From: Verrucomicrobiota bacterium
GTDB lineage: Bacteria; Verrucomicrobiota; Verrucomicrobiia; Verrucomicrobiales; Akkermansiaceae
Length of the DNA: 64,000 bases
Assembly (NCBI GenBank): GCA_017301995.1
Contig: JAFLEH010000003.1
Location: forward strand, 270,668 to 334,667
Reading direction: 5' to 3'
In this document: one piece after another, positions 56,777-64,000 of the stretch
Position numbering within the stretch: position 1 is the first letter of the stretch
Layout of the letters: the number at the start of each line of letters is the position of its first letter
Position numbers and translations under genes: made by a program
The notes under the pieces: generated by a model
The model's input: only the letters and a program-made list of their open reading frames with translations
Told to the model about the DNA's origin: nothing
Database searches by the model: none

Positions 56777-59064
56777 GGATTGGTTTCCGGAGAAAGAGCG
56801 TAGGTATCCCCGGCTGTGGTTGAGAATGTCACACCGCAAACCGTGCGGGTGGTGGGAATGTCAATACCTGATTTTCGTGACACGACTTTCATCGCGGATT
56901 CCGGCCAGGGATTGGCGATGGTTACGGAACCACCGGCGGTGGAGGTAATGTTGACATTCTGAATGACATCCGCAATCCGCTCGGCGGAAACCTCGAAGCC
57001 GCCTTGGGCTAACAAGCGACTGAATTTTCCGTCAACACCCCGCGGCCAGGCCGGGAAGATGCGGATCACCTCACCCGCGCTTTGCAGCAGCAGTTCGCTG
57101 ACGAGTCGGGCGATGCATACTTGCTCGGAAAGGTAGTAGCCGTGGATCTTCCAGTAGAACAATCCGTTCGGCTGCTCGGCGGAAATATCGGACGCCGGGT
57201 TGAAGCACATTTTCGCATTGGCAATCGCCTCCTCGCCCAGACCGAGCCGCGCGCGGGCGATGTTCATGGCGACATTCGAATTGATATGTTGAGTGACCTT
57301 CTCGCTATGGTTAATGGTTCTCACCAGCAGCTCTCTGACTGAAGGATCGGACATCCAGGTCACCTCGTCGGCGGGAAACAAGGACATCACCTCGCTGCCG
57401 ATGTTCATGTACTTCGGCAGACCGCCGCCGAGCCATTGGCCGATGACCGTGCCGCCATGGGACGGATCCGTCTCGATGGGATAGTCGGGCAGGGTCGCGA
57501 GATTCGCGGTGCAGCGTTCGGCCAGTTTCGGGTTGCCCATCAGGCGCGCCGCCCGGATGGCGGCGTTGAGGGTGAACTTGATGAAGACGATGTCGTAACT
57601 CGATTTTGAAACCCCGAACTCACCGGTTTCCGCGAAATAGGTTGGGCCGATCCTGCGCCTGCCATCCACCATCGGACACATCTCAAGAACGGAGCAGTAG
57701 AACAGTGCGAACTGCTCCAGCGTCTGCCAAATGCGCCGGAGGCTGTCTTCGCCGGGTTTGAACCTGGCGTAATCCCACAGCACGGCGGCCGAGTGGCCGT
57801 TGGTGCCCCACGAATAGCCCCATGGCATGTAGGCGTGCTGGTGCTTGTTGCGGGTCACGCACTTCGCGGGATCGGGTTCGAATGGCCAGAGATTGACATG
57901 AAAATACGCACCCTCGCTGCCGGGAAACGAGGTTTTCGCAAACCACTTGGCACGGTTCAGGTTTCGCTGGAGGACATCGACGAACGGTTCGATCAATTCC
58001 GGATGGTTGATCGGCCCGGCGGTCAGATAGATCTGCTGGGCGTTGTAGTTCAGGGTGAGCGAATTGTGCCAGCCGCCGAGTTGGTCGAAGGCCGCTTGCA
58101 GGCCGATCACATTGCCGCCGGGCCGGGCGAAACAGCGGAAGAAATACACCATGCGATACCACCAGTTCTGCAACATGGTGTCGCCGAGCGCGACACCGCT
58201 CCGAGACCAAAAGGTTTGCCACTCCGCTTCGTGACTTGCCACCGCGTTCGCATCCGCCAGGGTCGCTTCCACCATCTTCACCGCATCTTCTAGAGGCTGT
58301 TTCGACTCGCGCGAGGTTACCACCGCGATGGCCTGTTTCGAACCGTCGCGGCCGGCTACGACGAAAACATCCATGCCGCTCACATCATCGTTGCCCGGAA
58401 TGTTCTGTTGGAGACAAGTGAGATTCCCCCGCTTGCCGGTCTTGGCCGCGCTGACCCAGCCCGAGATCGGTTTTCCATCACGGTCTTTCACGAGATCCCC
58501 AACTCCGTTCAATGCGATGGCACGCGCGGAGTCGATCAGAATCACATTACGCTGCGAAAGCACCCGCACGGTGGTCGTGTCCACATTTGATAGAATCGTG
58601 GCGGCGGCCTTCGCGAGATCGAGCTTGGCGCTTTTCCATGCCGTCTGTCCACTTGCCCCGGCAAGCGAGATGTCCGTGCAGGGCAGCGCGGTGGGATGGA
58701 CATATTTCTCCCAGCTAGGTTGTGCCTTGCCTTGTTCTCCGGTGAATGTCTGTTTGGCCACATCAACGATTGGCAGCGGCGGATTTTCGTCGGTGGTGAT
58801 CCGCATGTCCCAGCAATCGTTCTTCGAGACACGCAGGCGGATCTCATTCCCGGACGAGTAAACAATGGCATTCAACTCGCCATTGCCAACGATGAGGCCC
58901 TTTTTCGAAATATCCGAGACATCCGGCAGATTGACCGCAGCCGCATCGAGCGCGGCCGAATATGGGATCTCTGCGGCCGTGGCGGTTAGCAGCAGGAAAC
59001 CTGATAAGAGGAAACCAAGCAGCAGGCGTCCCACCGTCGTGCCGGAAAATTCGGGGTGAGTCAT
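56773..59064 (-). CDS. GH95-like six-hairpin glycosidase
   Basis: The ATG at 59064 (MTHPEFSGTTVGRLLLGFLL) gives a signal peptide with cleavage near TATAAE, and 763 residues. The N-terminal supersandwich contains KKGLIVGNGELNAIVYSSGN and RVSKNDCWDMRITTDENPPL, the 'good-for' strand arrangement of GH95 and DUF5703 relatives. The helical barrel (about 290-660) has FARPGGNVIGLQAAFDQLGG, YMPWGYSWGTNGHSAAVLWD and EVIRIFPAWPRGVDGKFSRL, close to the typical R-FPAWP end of the fold. It lacks the HRH-SHL motif of the GH95-like protein at 34671, so it belongs to another branch and the catalytic residues are uncertain. Overlap of its stop with the esterase start makes a two-gene unit. A 132-bp gap with no feature I can name lies upstream. 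Confidence 0.78.
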   Translation of the reverse strand: MTHPEFSGTTVGRLLLGFLLSGFLLLTATAAEIPYSAALDAAAVNLPDVSDISKKGLIVGNGELNAIVYSSGNEIRLRVSKNDCWDMRITTDENPPLPIVDVAKQTFTGEQGKAQPSWEKYVHPTALPCTDISLAGASGQTAWKSAKLDLAKAAATILSNVDTTTVRVLSQRNVILIDSARAIALNGVGDLVKDRDGKPISGWVSAAKTGKRGNLTCLQQNIPGNDDVSGMDVFVVAGRDGSKQAIAVVTSRESKQPLEDAVKMVEATLADANAVASHEAEWQTFWSRSGVALGDTMLQNWWYRMVYFFRCFARPGGNVIGLQAAFDQLGGWHNSLTLNYNAQQIYLTAGPINHPELIEPFVDVLQRNLNRAKWFAKTSFPGSEGAYFHVNLWPFEPDPAKCVTRNKHQHAYMPWGYSWGTNGHSAAVLWDYARFKPGEDSLRRIWQTLEQFALFYCSVLEMCPMVDGRRRIGPTYFAETGEFGVSKSSYDIVFIKFTLNAAIRAARLMGNPKLAERCTANLATLPDYPIETDPSHGGTVIGQWLGGGLPKYMNIGSEVMSLFPADEVTWMSDPSVRELLVRTINHSEKVTQHINSNVAMNIARARLGLGEEAIANAKMCFNPASDISAEQPNGLFYWKIHGYYLSEQVCIARLVSELLLQSAGEVIRIFPAWPRGVDGKFSRLLAQGGFEVSAERIADVIQNVNITSTAGGSVTIANPWPESAMKVVSRKSGIDIPTTRTVCGVTFSTTAGDTYALSPETNP

Positions 59065-59196
59065 GGGATGCGGGTCTTGATTGGGAAGGATATGATAATG
59101 GGAGTGGAAGGCAAAGGATCTCATAGGCTAGCCCATAGCGCAAGCCGGTCCACCCGTTAAAATGTGCGGGCGCGGCATGCGAGGAAGGCACCCCGC

Positions 59197-61164
59197 CTAT
59201 TCAGGTGTTGCGGTGATCTTGCCGCCCCGGGCAGCGATGCGGTAGAGTTTGCCGCCATAAGGGATGTTGCGGAGGGTGAGGTTCTCGGTGATGCCGCTGT
59301 CCTTAGATGGAACCGGGTTGAAATTCCCGTCCACTTCGCAGAGTGCCTCGATGGCGATGAGATTGAGCAGGGCACCCCAGGTGTAGTTCGGGTGGTCGCC
59401 GCCTTTCACGATGTCGCTGCGGTAGTTTTCATAACATTGGCGGCCTTCGTGCCAGTGGTGCATGAAGAGGCGCACGCTGCGGCGGGCGAATTCGGCGCGA
59501 TGCTTGGCGTCGGCGTAGCGTTTGAAGCCCTGCCAGACGAGCCAGTTGCAGGGTGCCCAGACGTGGCCTTTCCAGTAGTGTTGCTTGCTCCATTCCGGAT
59601 CGTCGTAAGGCACGGTGGGAATCATGCGCTCGCCCCAGAATTTTTCCGGTTTATAGAAGTATTGCAGCATGCGCTCGCCCCGGGCCTTATCGGGGGCGCC
59701 GCAGATCATTGGGTAGAAGTTGAAAGGTGTGATGCGGGTGAGGAAAGCCGGACGTCCGCCGGGTTGATCCTGCCAGGCGCGGCTGCAATAGAGGCCGAGT
59801 TCCTCGTTCCAGAGCCGTTCGTTGATGCGGCGGTTGTGCGCCTCGTGGGCGGCGGCGAATTTCGTGGCGTCCGCGGTCTTGCCGAGCGCGGCGGCGATTT
59901 TCGCGAGGTAATGGTTGTCCATCGACCACAGCGCATTCAAGTCCACCGCATCGGCGGCCATTTGCGAACCGACCATCGGGGTGCCGTCGTAATGCGGGGT
60001 GTCGTCCCAACCGGTTTCGAGCCGGGCGAGGTCGTAGCGACCGAGGGCGGAGCCCCATTCGAGCAGGCCGTTGCGATTGCCATCGCGGGCTTTCGGCCAC
60101 CATTGGTTCCAGTGCACGAGTTTCGGATAGACCTCGGCAAGGAAAGCGAGGTCCGGCTGGTGTTCGTGCATTTTCCAGACGCTCATCGCGCCGACCGGCG
60201 GCTGGGAGCGGTCCATGCTGCAGAAGTTCCGTTCCTTGTCCTGCGGGACATCCCAGCGCGCGTAGTTGGCCACGAAGCCGTCGGGGAGCTGATAGGCGAG
60301 CACGCCGCGGACGGTTTCGCGCGCGCCTTCCGGGTCTTCGAGCACGGCGAGGTTGCCGTTGAAGAAGGCATCCCAACAGAAATACGGGCCCATGTCGGGA
60401 TTGTGGTTGGTGTGCTCGTAGATCCACCAGCCGCGGCCGACGATGTGGGCGCGGCGCTTGTCGAAGTTGCTGAAGGTGCGCGAGTAGTTCAGGGTGTCGG
60501 CGATGGCCTGGGGAAAGCCGCCCCAATCGCCGGTGGCGGAAATCCGGGAGGCTTCGTAGCGTTTCCCGGTCGCTTCAAGCGAAGGTGCGATGCGGTCGAA
60601 CTTGGGGAGTTCGCCCAATCCCGCCGCGAGGCGCAGAGGCTTGTTGGGATCGAACTGCACGATCATGTTCACTTCGCCCGCGTAGTTTCCATCCACGCGG
60701 ATGGGGGCTGGATCGGTTCTAACAGACGCAGGCAGGTAACCGTCCGGCCCGTTCACCAGGTAGCCGTCCACGCCGCCGGGCACGGATTTCCATGCGGCGG
60801 AGAAATCGGGCCAACCGCGCTGCATGCGGAGTGCAAGTTCCACCGGCTTGTCAGTGGTCATCACGGCCATGATGCCTTCCGGGCCGCATTTGCCCCAGGT
60901 CAGGGTGATGGTCGCTTCCTGGTGTTTGAAGGTGGTTTTGAGAAAGGAGCCATCGGGTGCGGTGGTTCCGGAGGGCACCTCGGCGTTGTTCTTCGGCCGG
61001 TGGCTGAACTGCGGCTCGATCATCAGGGCGGCGCGGTCGTTGACCACCATCGCCATGCCGAGTGGCGAAGTGGCGCAGAGATGGCCGACGAGGATCTTGG
61101 GTGGGGCCTTTTCCTGAGCAGTGGCGCTGAGGATGAGAGTGGCGGACAGCAGGTAGTTTCGCAT
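59197..61164 (-). CDS. MGH1/GH63-like six-hairpin glycosidase
   Basis: The ATG at 61164 (MRNYLLSATLILSATAQEKA) gives a signal peptide and 655 residues. A longer frame reaching 61503 runs through REP-like DNA and into the next gene, so I reject it. The barrel shows YFCWDAFFNGNLAVLEDPEG, LETGWDDTPHYDG, LWSMDNHYLAKIAAALGK, RLWNEELGLYCSRAW and WKGHVWAPCNWLVWQGFKRY. This is the trehalase/GH63 (MGH1-like) pattern, where W-WD and the ETGWDDTP segment line the pocket and an Asp is the usual acid. N-terminal ~180 residues form a beta-domain. Substrate unknown; relatives act on mannosyl-, glucosyl- or other alpha-linked glycans. It is next to a second, distantly similar protein at 61365-63323. Confidence 0.82.
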   Translation of the reverse strand: MRNYLLSATLILSATAQEKAPPKILVGHLCATSPLGMAMVVNDRAALMIEPQFSHRPKNNAEVPSGTTAPDGSFLKTTFKHQEATITLTWGKCGPEGIMAVMTTDKPVELALRMQRGWPDFSAAWKSVPGGVDGYLVNGPDGYLPASVRTDPAPIRVDGNYAGEVNMIVQFDPNKPLRLAAGLGELPKFDRIAPSLEATGKRYEASRISATGDWGGFPQAIADTLNYSRTFSNFDKRRAHIVGRGWWIYEHTNHNPDMGPYFCWDAFFNGNLAVLEDPEGARETVRGVLAYQLPDGFVANYARWDVPQDKERNFCSMDRSQPPVGAMSVWKMHEHQPDLAFLAEVYPKLVHWNQWWPKARDGNRNGLLEWGSALGRYDLARLETGWDDTPHYDGTPMVGSQMAADAVDLNALWSMDNHYLAKIAAALGKTADATKFAAAHEAHNRRINERLWNEELGLYCSRAWQDQPGGRPAFLTRITPFNFYPMICGAPDKARGERMLQYFYKPEKFWGERMIPTVPYDDPEWSKQHYWKGHVWAPCNWLVWQGFKRYADAKHRAEFARRSVRLFMHHWHEGRQCYENYRSDIVKGGDHPNYTWGALLNLIAIEALCEVDGNFNPVPSKDSGITENLTLRNIPYGGKLYRIAARGGKITATPE

Positions 61165-61217
61165 GATGGATGGTCGTGGGTAAATGTTCTGTGAGCGGGA
61201 TTTCTGACAGGGTTTAT

Positions 61218-61357
61218 GGGCCGGGAACGCCGAGCCCCGGCTGGGCACGCTCTGCCGGAGATGTCGAAGAGGGATTTGGTGTTGAGTCGCGGGAATCGCA
61301 TGGGTGCCGTGGGTCTTTGGATTTCGCGCCGAGCTGGGGCTCGGCGTTCCCGGGCCG
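61218..61357. repeat. REP-like inverted pair (copies 1 and 2)
   Basis: Left arm 61218-61242 (GGGCCGGGAACGCCGAGCCC then CGGCT) and right arm 61320-61357 are inverted copies of one ~36-base palindromic unit whose core is GCCGAGCTGGGGCTCGGCG. Each unit can itself fold (GCCGAG/CTCGGC). The pair fills most of the gap between the two MGH1-like genes and abuts the stop codon of the one at 61365. It resembles a bacterial interspersed mosaic element. Confidence 0.75.
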
Positions 61358-61364
61358 GCCGCCA

Positions 61365-63323
61365 TCAGAATCGGATCCGGGTGCTGCCCTTCTCGATCTG
61401 GAATGATTTCGTCGCGCCATCCCGGCGGAGATTGAGGGTGAAGGGACGGTTGCTCTGGATGGTAATCTCGGCTTCCGCTTTCGGGTTGGCGCGCTTCGCG
61501 CAAACAAGGCTGGCGGTGATGTCTCCGAAGCGCAGCTTGCGGATGCCGTGGCGGTCGGTGCGGGTGACTTCCCAGGTCAGCTCGCGCTTTGCGCCCTGGG
61601 CGTCGAAGCCGAGGAGGCTCTCGATCACCATGGCGATCGGTCCGCAGCCGGTCCAGCCGACGAAGTCCGGGCGGGCCTGGTGCTTGCCGTTGATGCCGGC
61701 GGAGCCGGAGCCGTGGCGTTCCATGTCGGGCGCGTAGAGTTCCCAGACGGTGCCGGTTTTCTTGAAGACCTTATGCATCTCGTCGAGATAACGCGTCGTC
61801 GCCTCGCGGGCGAAATCGCCGTGGCCTTGTCGTGCGAGGCCGCGGATGATGGCGTAGTTGGTGGGTGCCCAAACGCCGCCCAGCCAATAACCGCCCGAGG
61901 GATCATAGCCGGGTTGATCGGCGGCGAGGGTCGGGAAGATGTTCTGCCGCCAGAAGGACTTCGGATCCTTGAGGTTGGCGATGAGTTTCGCCTCCTGCTC
62001 GGGTGAAGAAATGCCGGCGAGCATCGGCCAGAAGCAACCGGCGGTTTTCCATTTCACGTGCTCGCCTTGGTCGTTGATGTCGTAGTAAAGCCCGTCCTCC
62101 TCGTTCCACATCCAGCGGTTGATGCGGGCGGCGATGTCATCGGCGTGCTTGCGGAACGCGGCGGCCTTTTCCGTTTTTCCGAGCACCTCGCACATCGCGG
62201 CGAGGTCATGGTATTGGAGAACCATCTGCGATGACATATCAACCCAACCGGAGCCCGAACGCGGCGTATTGTCCATGCCGCAGCCGAGGCCGTTGCTCCA
62301 ATACAATCCGTGGACGGTGCCTTGCTTGCGGCGGCCGGTTTCCAGCCACTCGACGTATTTCTCCAGCACCGGCAGGACGAGGGCGAAGCGCGACTTGTCG
62401 CCGGTGACGCGGTAGCTCTCCATCTCCGCCCAACTGAAGAGCGGCGGATTGATCGACTCGTGACTCCCTTCCGCATGATAATCCTCACCGGTGGGTTCCT
62501 TGATTTCGCGGCAGATGAAGCCGTTGGTTTTCTGTTTGCAGTAGAAATTGTCGAGCGACTGGACCGCCGGGAAAACATGGTGGCCGTAGCGGGCAAACAT
62601 CACCATGAAGACCGTGTCCCATTGGAAGATGCAGGGGTTGAAGGCCTCGTCGAGGTAGTTGGAAACGAAGCCGCTGCCCGGCTGCGGCTGCCTGAGGTGC
62701 TGGAAGGCGAGTTCCCAGCATTTCCAATACATTTCGAGGTATTCCGGATTGGCGTCGAGAATCGGATCCGGGAGCTTGTCGCGGTTCGCGGCGAAGGTGG
62801 GGAGCGGCTCGGGAGTGTATTTCGTTTTGGAAAAATACACGCCGCGCCGCAAGGATTGGGGTGTTAGAACTTCGGCGGATAAATTGGTGCCGGAGAGCCG
62901 CAGGCCACGGAGGTTCATCACGGCCAGGTTGTTCTTCGGATGCGGCGCCACGGCGACCTCGTATTCGCCGGCGGTCGGGATTTTCACCTGGCCGACCTTG
63001 ATGTAACTGAAGCGATCCCATGCACCGGTATCGACCACCCTGCCGCTCGTCTTCGCCTTGCCGATCACCACGTCATAGCCATTGCCCGCGCTGCGCGCTT
63101 CGGCGGCCTGGAGGCACTCGATTCCCACCTCGCACGGCCGGTCCACGCGGATCGACCACACCACGGTCGTCTTCTCATCCTCCCAGGCCCCGATGCAGTC
63201 CTTTGCTTGTTCGCGCTCCGCCGATCCGCGGATCTCGGCTTTCGAGTGGTGGAGATCAAGCGTGGCGGATGAAAGCGGATGGACGATAATCAGAGCAAAC
63301 AAACAGGCGAGTAGCAATTTCAT
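61365..63323 (-). CDS. trehalase/MGH1-like glycosidase with N-terminal beta-domain
   Basis: A 652-residue secreted protein (signal MKLLLACLFALIIVHPLSSA). Residues about 20-140 form a CBM-like beta-domain (IGAWEDEKTTVVWSIRVDRP, YDVVIGKAKTSGRVVDTG). The helical barrel follows with NPCIFQWDTVFMVMFARYGH, WAEMESYRVTGDKSRFAL, MDNTPRSGSGWVDMSSQM, WMWNEEDGLYYDIN and WLGGVWAPTNYAIIRGLARQ; W-WDT and the S-W-D-S segments match trehalase-like (GH37/GH63/MGH1) proteins. WTGCGPIAMVIESLLG near the end is typical of the last hairpin. A C-terminal beta-sheet ends at STRIRF, with the REP element immediately after the stop. Substrate unknown. The 154 bp upstream (63324-63477) hold the presumed promoter and part of the second REP pair. 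Confidence 0.84.
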   Translation of the reverse strand: MKLLLACLFALIIVHPLSSATLDLHHSKAEIRGSAEREQAKDCIGAWEDEKTTVVWSIRVDRPCEVGIECLQAAEARSAGNGYDVVIGKAKTSGRVVDTGAWDRFSYIKVGQVKIPTAGEYEVAVAPHPKNNLAVMNLRGLRLSGTNLSAEVLTPQSLRRGVYFSKTKYTPEPLPTFAANRDKLPDPILDANPEYLEMYWKCWELAFQHLRQPQPGSGFVSNYLDEAFNPCIFQWDTVFMVMFARYGHHVFPAVQSLDNFYCKQKTNGFICREIKEPTGEDYHAEGSHESINPPLFSWAEMESYRVTGDKSRFALVLPVLEKYVEWLETGRRKQGTVHGLYWSNGLGCGMDNTPRSGSGWVDMSSQMVLQYHDLAAMCEVLGKTEKAAAFRKHADDIAARINRWMWNEEDGLYYDINDQGEHVKWKTAGCFWPMLAGISSPEQEAKLIANLKDPKSFWRQNIFPTLAADQPGYDPSGGYWLGGVWAPTNYAIIRGLARQGHGDFAREATTRYLDEMHKVFKKTGTVWELYAPDMERHGSGSAGINGKHQARPDFVGWTGCGPIAMVIESLLGFDAQGAKRELTWEVTRTDRHGIRKLRFGDITASLVCAKRANPKAEAEITIQSNRPFTLNLRRDGATKSFQIEKGSTRIRF

Positions 63324-63427
63324 GAGGGGCTGGGAAGAATCGTGGAGATGGTTTTACCCAGAATATTGCGATTTGCCTGCGAAATCTGACATGAGGCACG
63401 CAGTTTCTTTAAAAGGTGGGCCGGACG

Positions 63428-63514
63428 CCCCGGGAGCGCTGAGCCCCAGCTCGGCGCGAAATCTTCTCATGCGCATTTCATTCACCGGCCGAGCTGGGGC
63501 TCGGCGTTCCCGGG
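63428..63514. repeat. REP-like inverted pair (copies 3 and 4)
   Basis: Left arm 63428-63463 begins CCCCGGGAGCGCTGAGCCCC and ends in GCGCGAAATC. Right arm 63487-63514 contains GCCGAGCTGGGGCTCGGCG. They match the arms at 61218-61242 and 61320-61357, including the GGCGCGAAATC flank seen at 61320 (as complement). The spacing between arms (about 23 nt) is shorter than in the first pair (77 nt). The right arm overlaps the 3' end of the ABS remnant frame. Confidence 0.72.
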
Positions 63515-63760
63515 ATCACCAGACTACCCGTTCCCGAGAAGAAAGCGGGGAAGGTCCTGGCGTCGTAGCGACCGGGGGCGGTGTGGGTGGTGTCGCCTAG
63601 GGTGATTTTCGCCACCTGGTCATCGCCGGTGAAATCGAGGGCGATTTTCGCATGGGTGGAAACGATGACGTGGGATGAATCGGCGAGGTTTGGTTTTGTT
63701 AGAACGAGCCATCCTTGCCGGACCGTGGTGCCTCCGGTGTAGCGGTTCAGGCAAAATAAG
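63478..63760 (-). pseudogene. C-terminal remnant of an ABS repeat protein
   Basis: A short minus-strand frame encodes RYTGGTTVRQGWLVLTKP, then HAKIALDFTGDDQVAKITLG and FFSGTGSLVIPG. This is the end of an ABS repeat protein as in the 16164 gene (TGTDEVGSLVIDG, TGTGSLLVF). No signal peptide or upstream repeats precede it. Homology starts near 63747, where an unrelated hairpin begins, and the last codons read into the REP right arm. I interpret it as the truncated tail of a lost gene; it is unlikely to be made as a functional protein. Confidence 0.6.
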
Positions 63761-63790
63761 CGGCGCGTGGAAACCCATACCACGCGCCGC
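63760..63790. repeat. 11-bp perfect hairpin at a junction
   Basis: GCGGCGCGTGG (63760-63770) and CCACGCGCCGC (63780-63790) pair perfectly around a 9-nt loop. No T-run follows on either side, so a simple intrinsic terminator is unlikely. It marks the point where ABS-remnant homology stops, which suits a mobile-element end or insertion scar. A second small stem (CAAAGC/GCTTTG, 63815-63829) follows. Confidence 0.5.
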
Positions 63791-63829
63791 CCGGTTGATT
63801 GCCCCTTCCAGAGGCAAAGCTCCGCTTTG

Positions 63830-63857
63830 GGTTATCGGTTATCTGTTGTCGGTTATC
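63830..63857. repeat. four tandem heptamers
   Basis: GGTTATC, GGTTATC, TGTTGTC, GGTTATC stand end to end; the third unit has two changes. The region 63784-63958 otherwise shows an A-rich stretch (63858-63875) but no gene. Confidence 0.6.
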
Positions 63858-63958
63858 AGGAAAGAAAGAAAAGCACAGCCGTCCCACAGGATGGCTCAGA
63901 TTGGAGTGAAAATTTGGGCTGGAGTTGAGTTGAAATCCCTGCCACTCGGTAGGGTGTA

Positions 63959-64000
63959 ATGAAAACAACAACACCAGCCCGCGGCAACGTAGTCGTCCTC
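63959..64000 (+). CDS. start of a plus-strand gene, possibly an IS4-type transposase (partial)
   Basis: ATG at 63959 is preceded by GGTAGGG at suitable spacing and opens a frame of 14 codons (MKTTTPARGNVVVL) to the window edge. IS4-family transposases from related bacteria can begin MKTT and continue into a short conserved helix, so a transposase is possible; 14 residues cannot prove it. The repeats and gene remnant just upstream fit an insertion-prone site. Confidence 0.35.
   Translation, partial: MKTTTPARGNVVVL

Noticed and set aside
59164..61194. A 676-codon open frame on the plus strand
   Set aside because: It is antisense to the MGH1-like gene, encodes no recognisable motif, and its length follows from the high-GC codon use of the opposite strand. 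The minus-strand protein has a signal peptide and family motifs.
61218..61357. Hairpins between the MGH1-like genes as an intrinsic terminator
   Set aside because: No U-tract follows and the same palindromes recur at 63428-63514 outside a terminator position; REP-like repeats explain them better, though they may still attenuate transcription.
61165..61503. Longer start for the MGH1-like gene at 59197
   Set aside because: The extension is translated REP-like DNA and overlaps the neighbouring gene; the ATG at 61164 starts a proper signal peptide.

Overview
The window looks like a polysaccharide-utilisation region of a Verrucomicrobiota chromosome (high GC, roughly 60-65% by eye). Three things point there. 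There are giant secreted proteins built of autotransporter-associated beta-strand (ABS) repeats, one of them ending in a PEP-CTERM-like anchor. Secreted glycoside hydrolases of GH29, GH36-like, GH43, GH95-like, GH106-like, DUF4450-like, DUF5703-like and MGH1-like types are densely packed. No SusC/SusD pair is present, as a Bacteroidota locus would have. The phylum call is inference from gene content only.

Layout, left to right. Nearly all genes lie on the minus strand. Block A (1-20318) holds a DUF4450-like six-hairpin protein cut by the window edge, two GH43-type beta-propellers, a GH36-like enzyme with an inserted NPCBM domain, a GH29 fucosidase, a truncated GH29 remnant, a DUF5703-like protein, and two tandem near-identical ABS proteins. 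A regulatory and transport core follows (20319-28434): an AraC-family regulator, the only complete plus-strand gene, and a minus-strand operon of GH106-like, GH29-like and GPH/MelB-type transporter genes joined by two ATGA overlaps. Block B (28658-51687) repeats the theme of block A with a second DUF4450-like protein, GH29, GH43-like and GH95-like enzymes, a 3348-residue multidomain ABS protein and a pectate-lyase/ABS fusion. Block C (51976-63323) holds a hybrid ABS/GH29-like protein, a sialate O-acetylesterase-type esterase overlapping a six-hairpin GH95-like gene, and two MGH1/trehalase-like glycosidases. The right end is a patchwork of REP-like palindromes, an ABS gene remnant, a hairpin, heptamer repeats and the first codons of a plus-strand gene that may be a transposase.

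How the parts may work together (inference): the PL1 lyase and the giant proteins would act at the cell surface on a pectin-like polymer. The secreted esterase, fucosidases, galactosidase-like, rhamnosidase-like and GH43 enzymes would strip side chains, and the GPH transporter would import the products. No sulfatase gene was found, which argues against a sulfated algal fucan and for a fucose-, rhamnose- and galactose-bearing plant pectin or similar glycan. A 38-40 bp element shared between the AraC promoter region and the transporter-operon promoter suggests local control by the AraC regulator.

No tRNA, rRNA or CRISPR array was seen, and no intergenic stretch exceeds about 250 bp.
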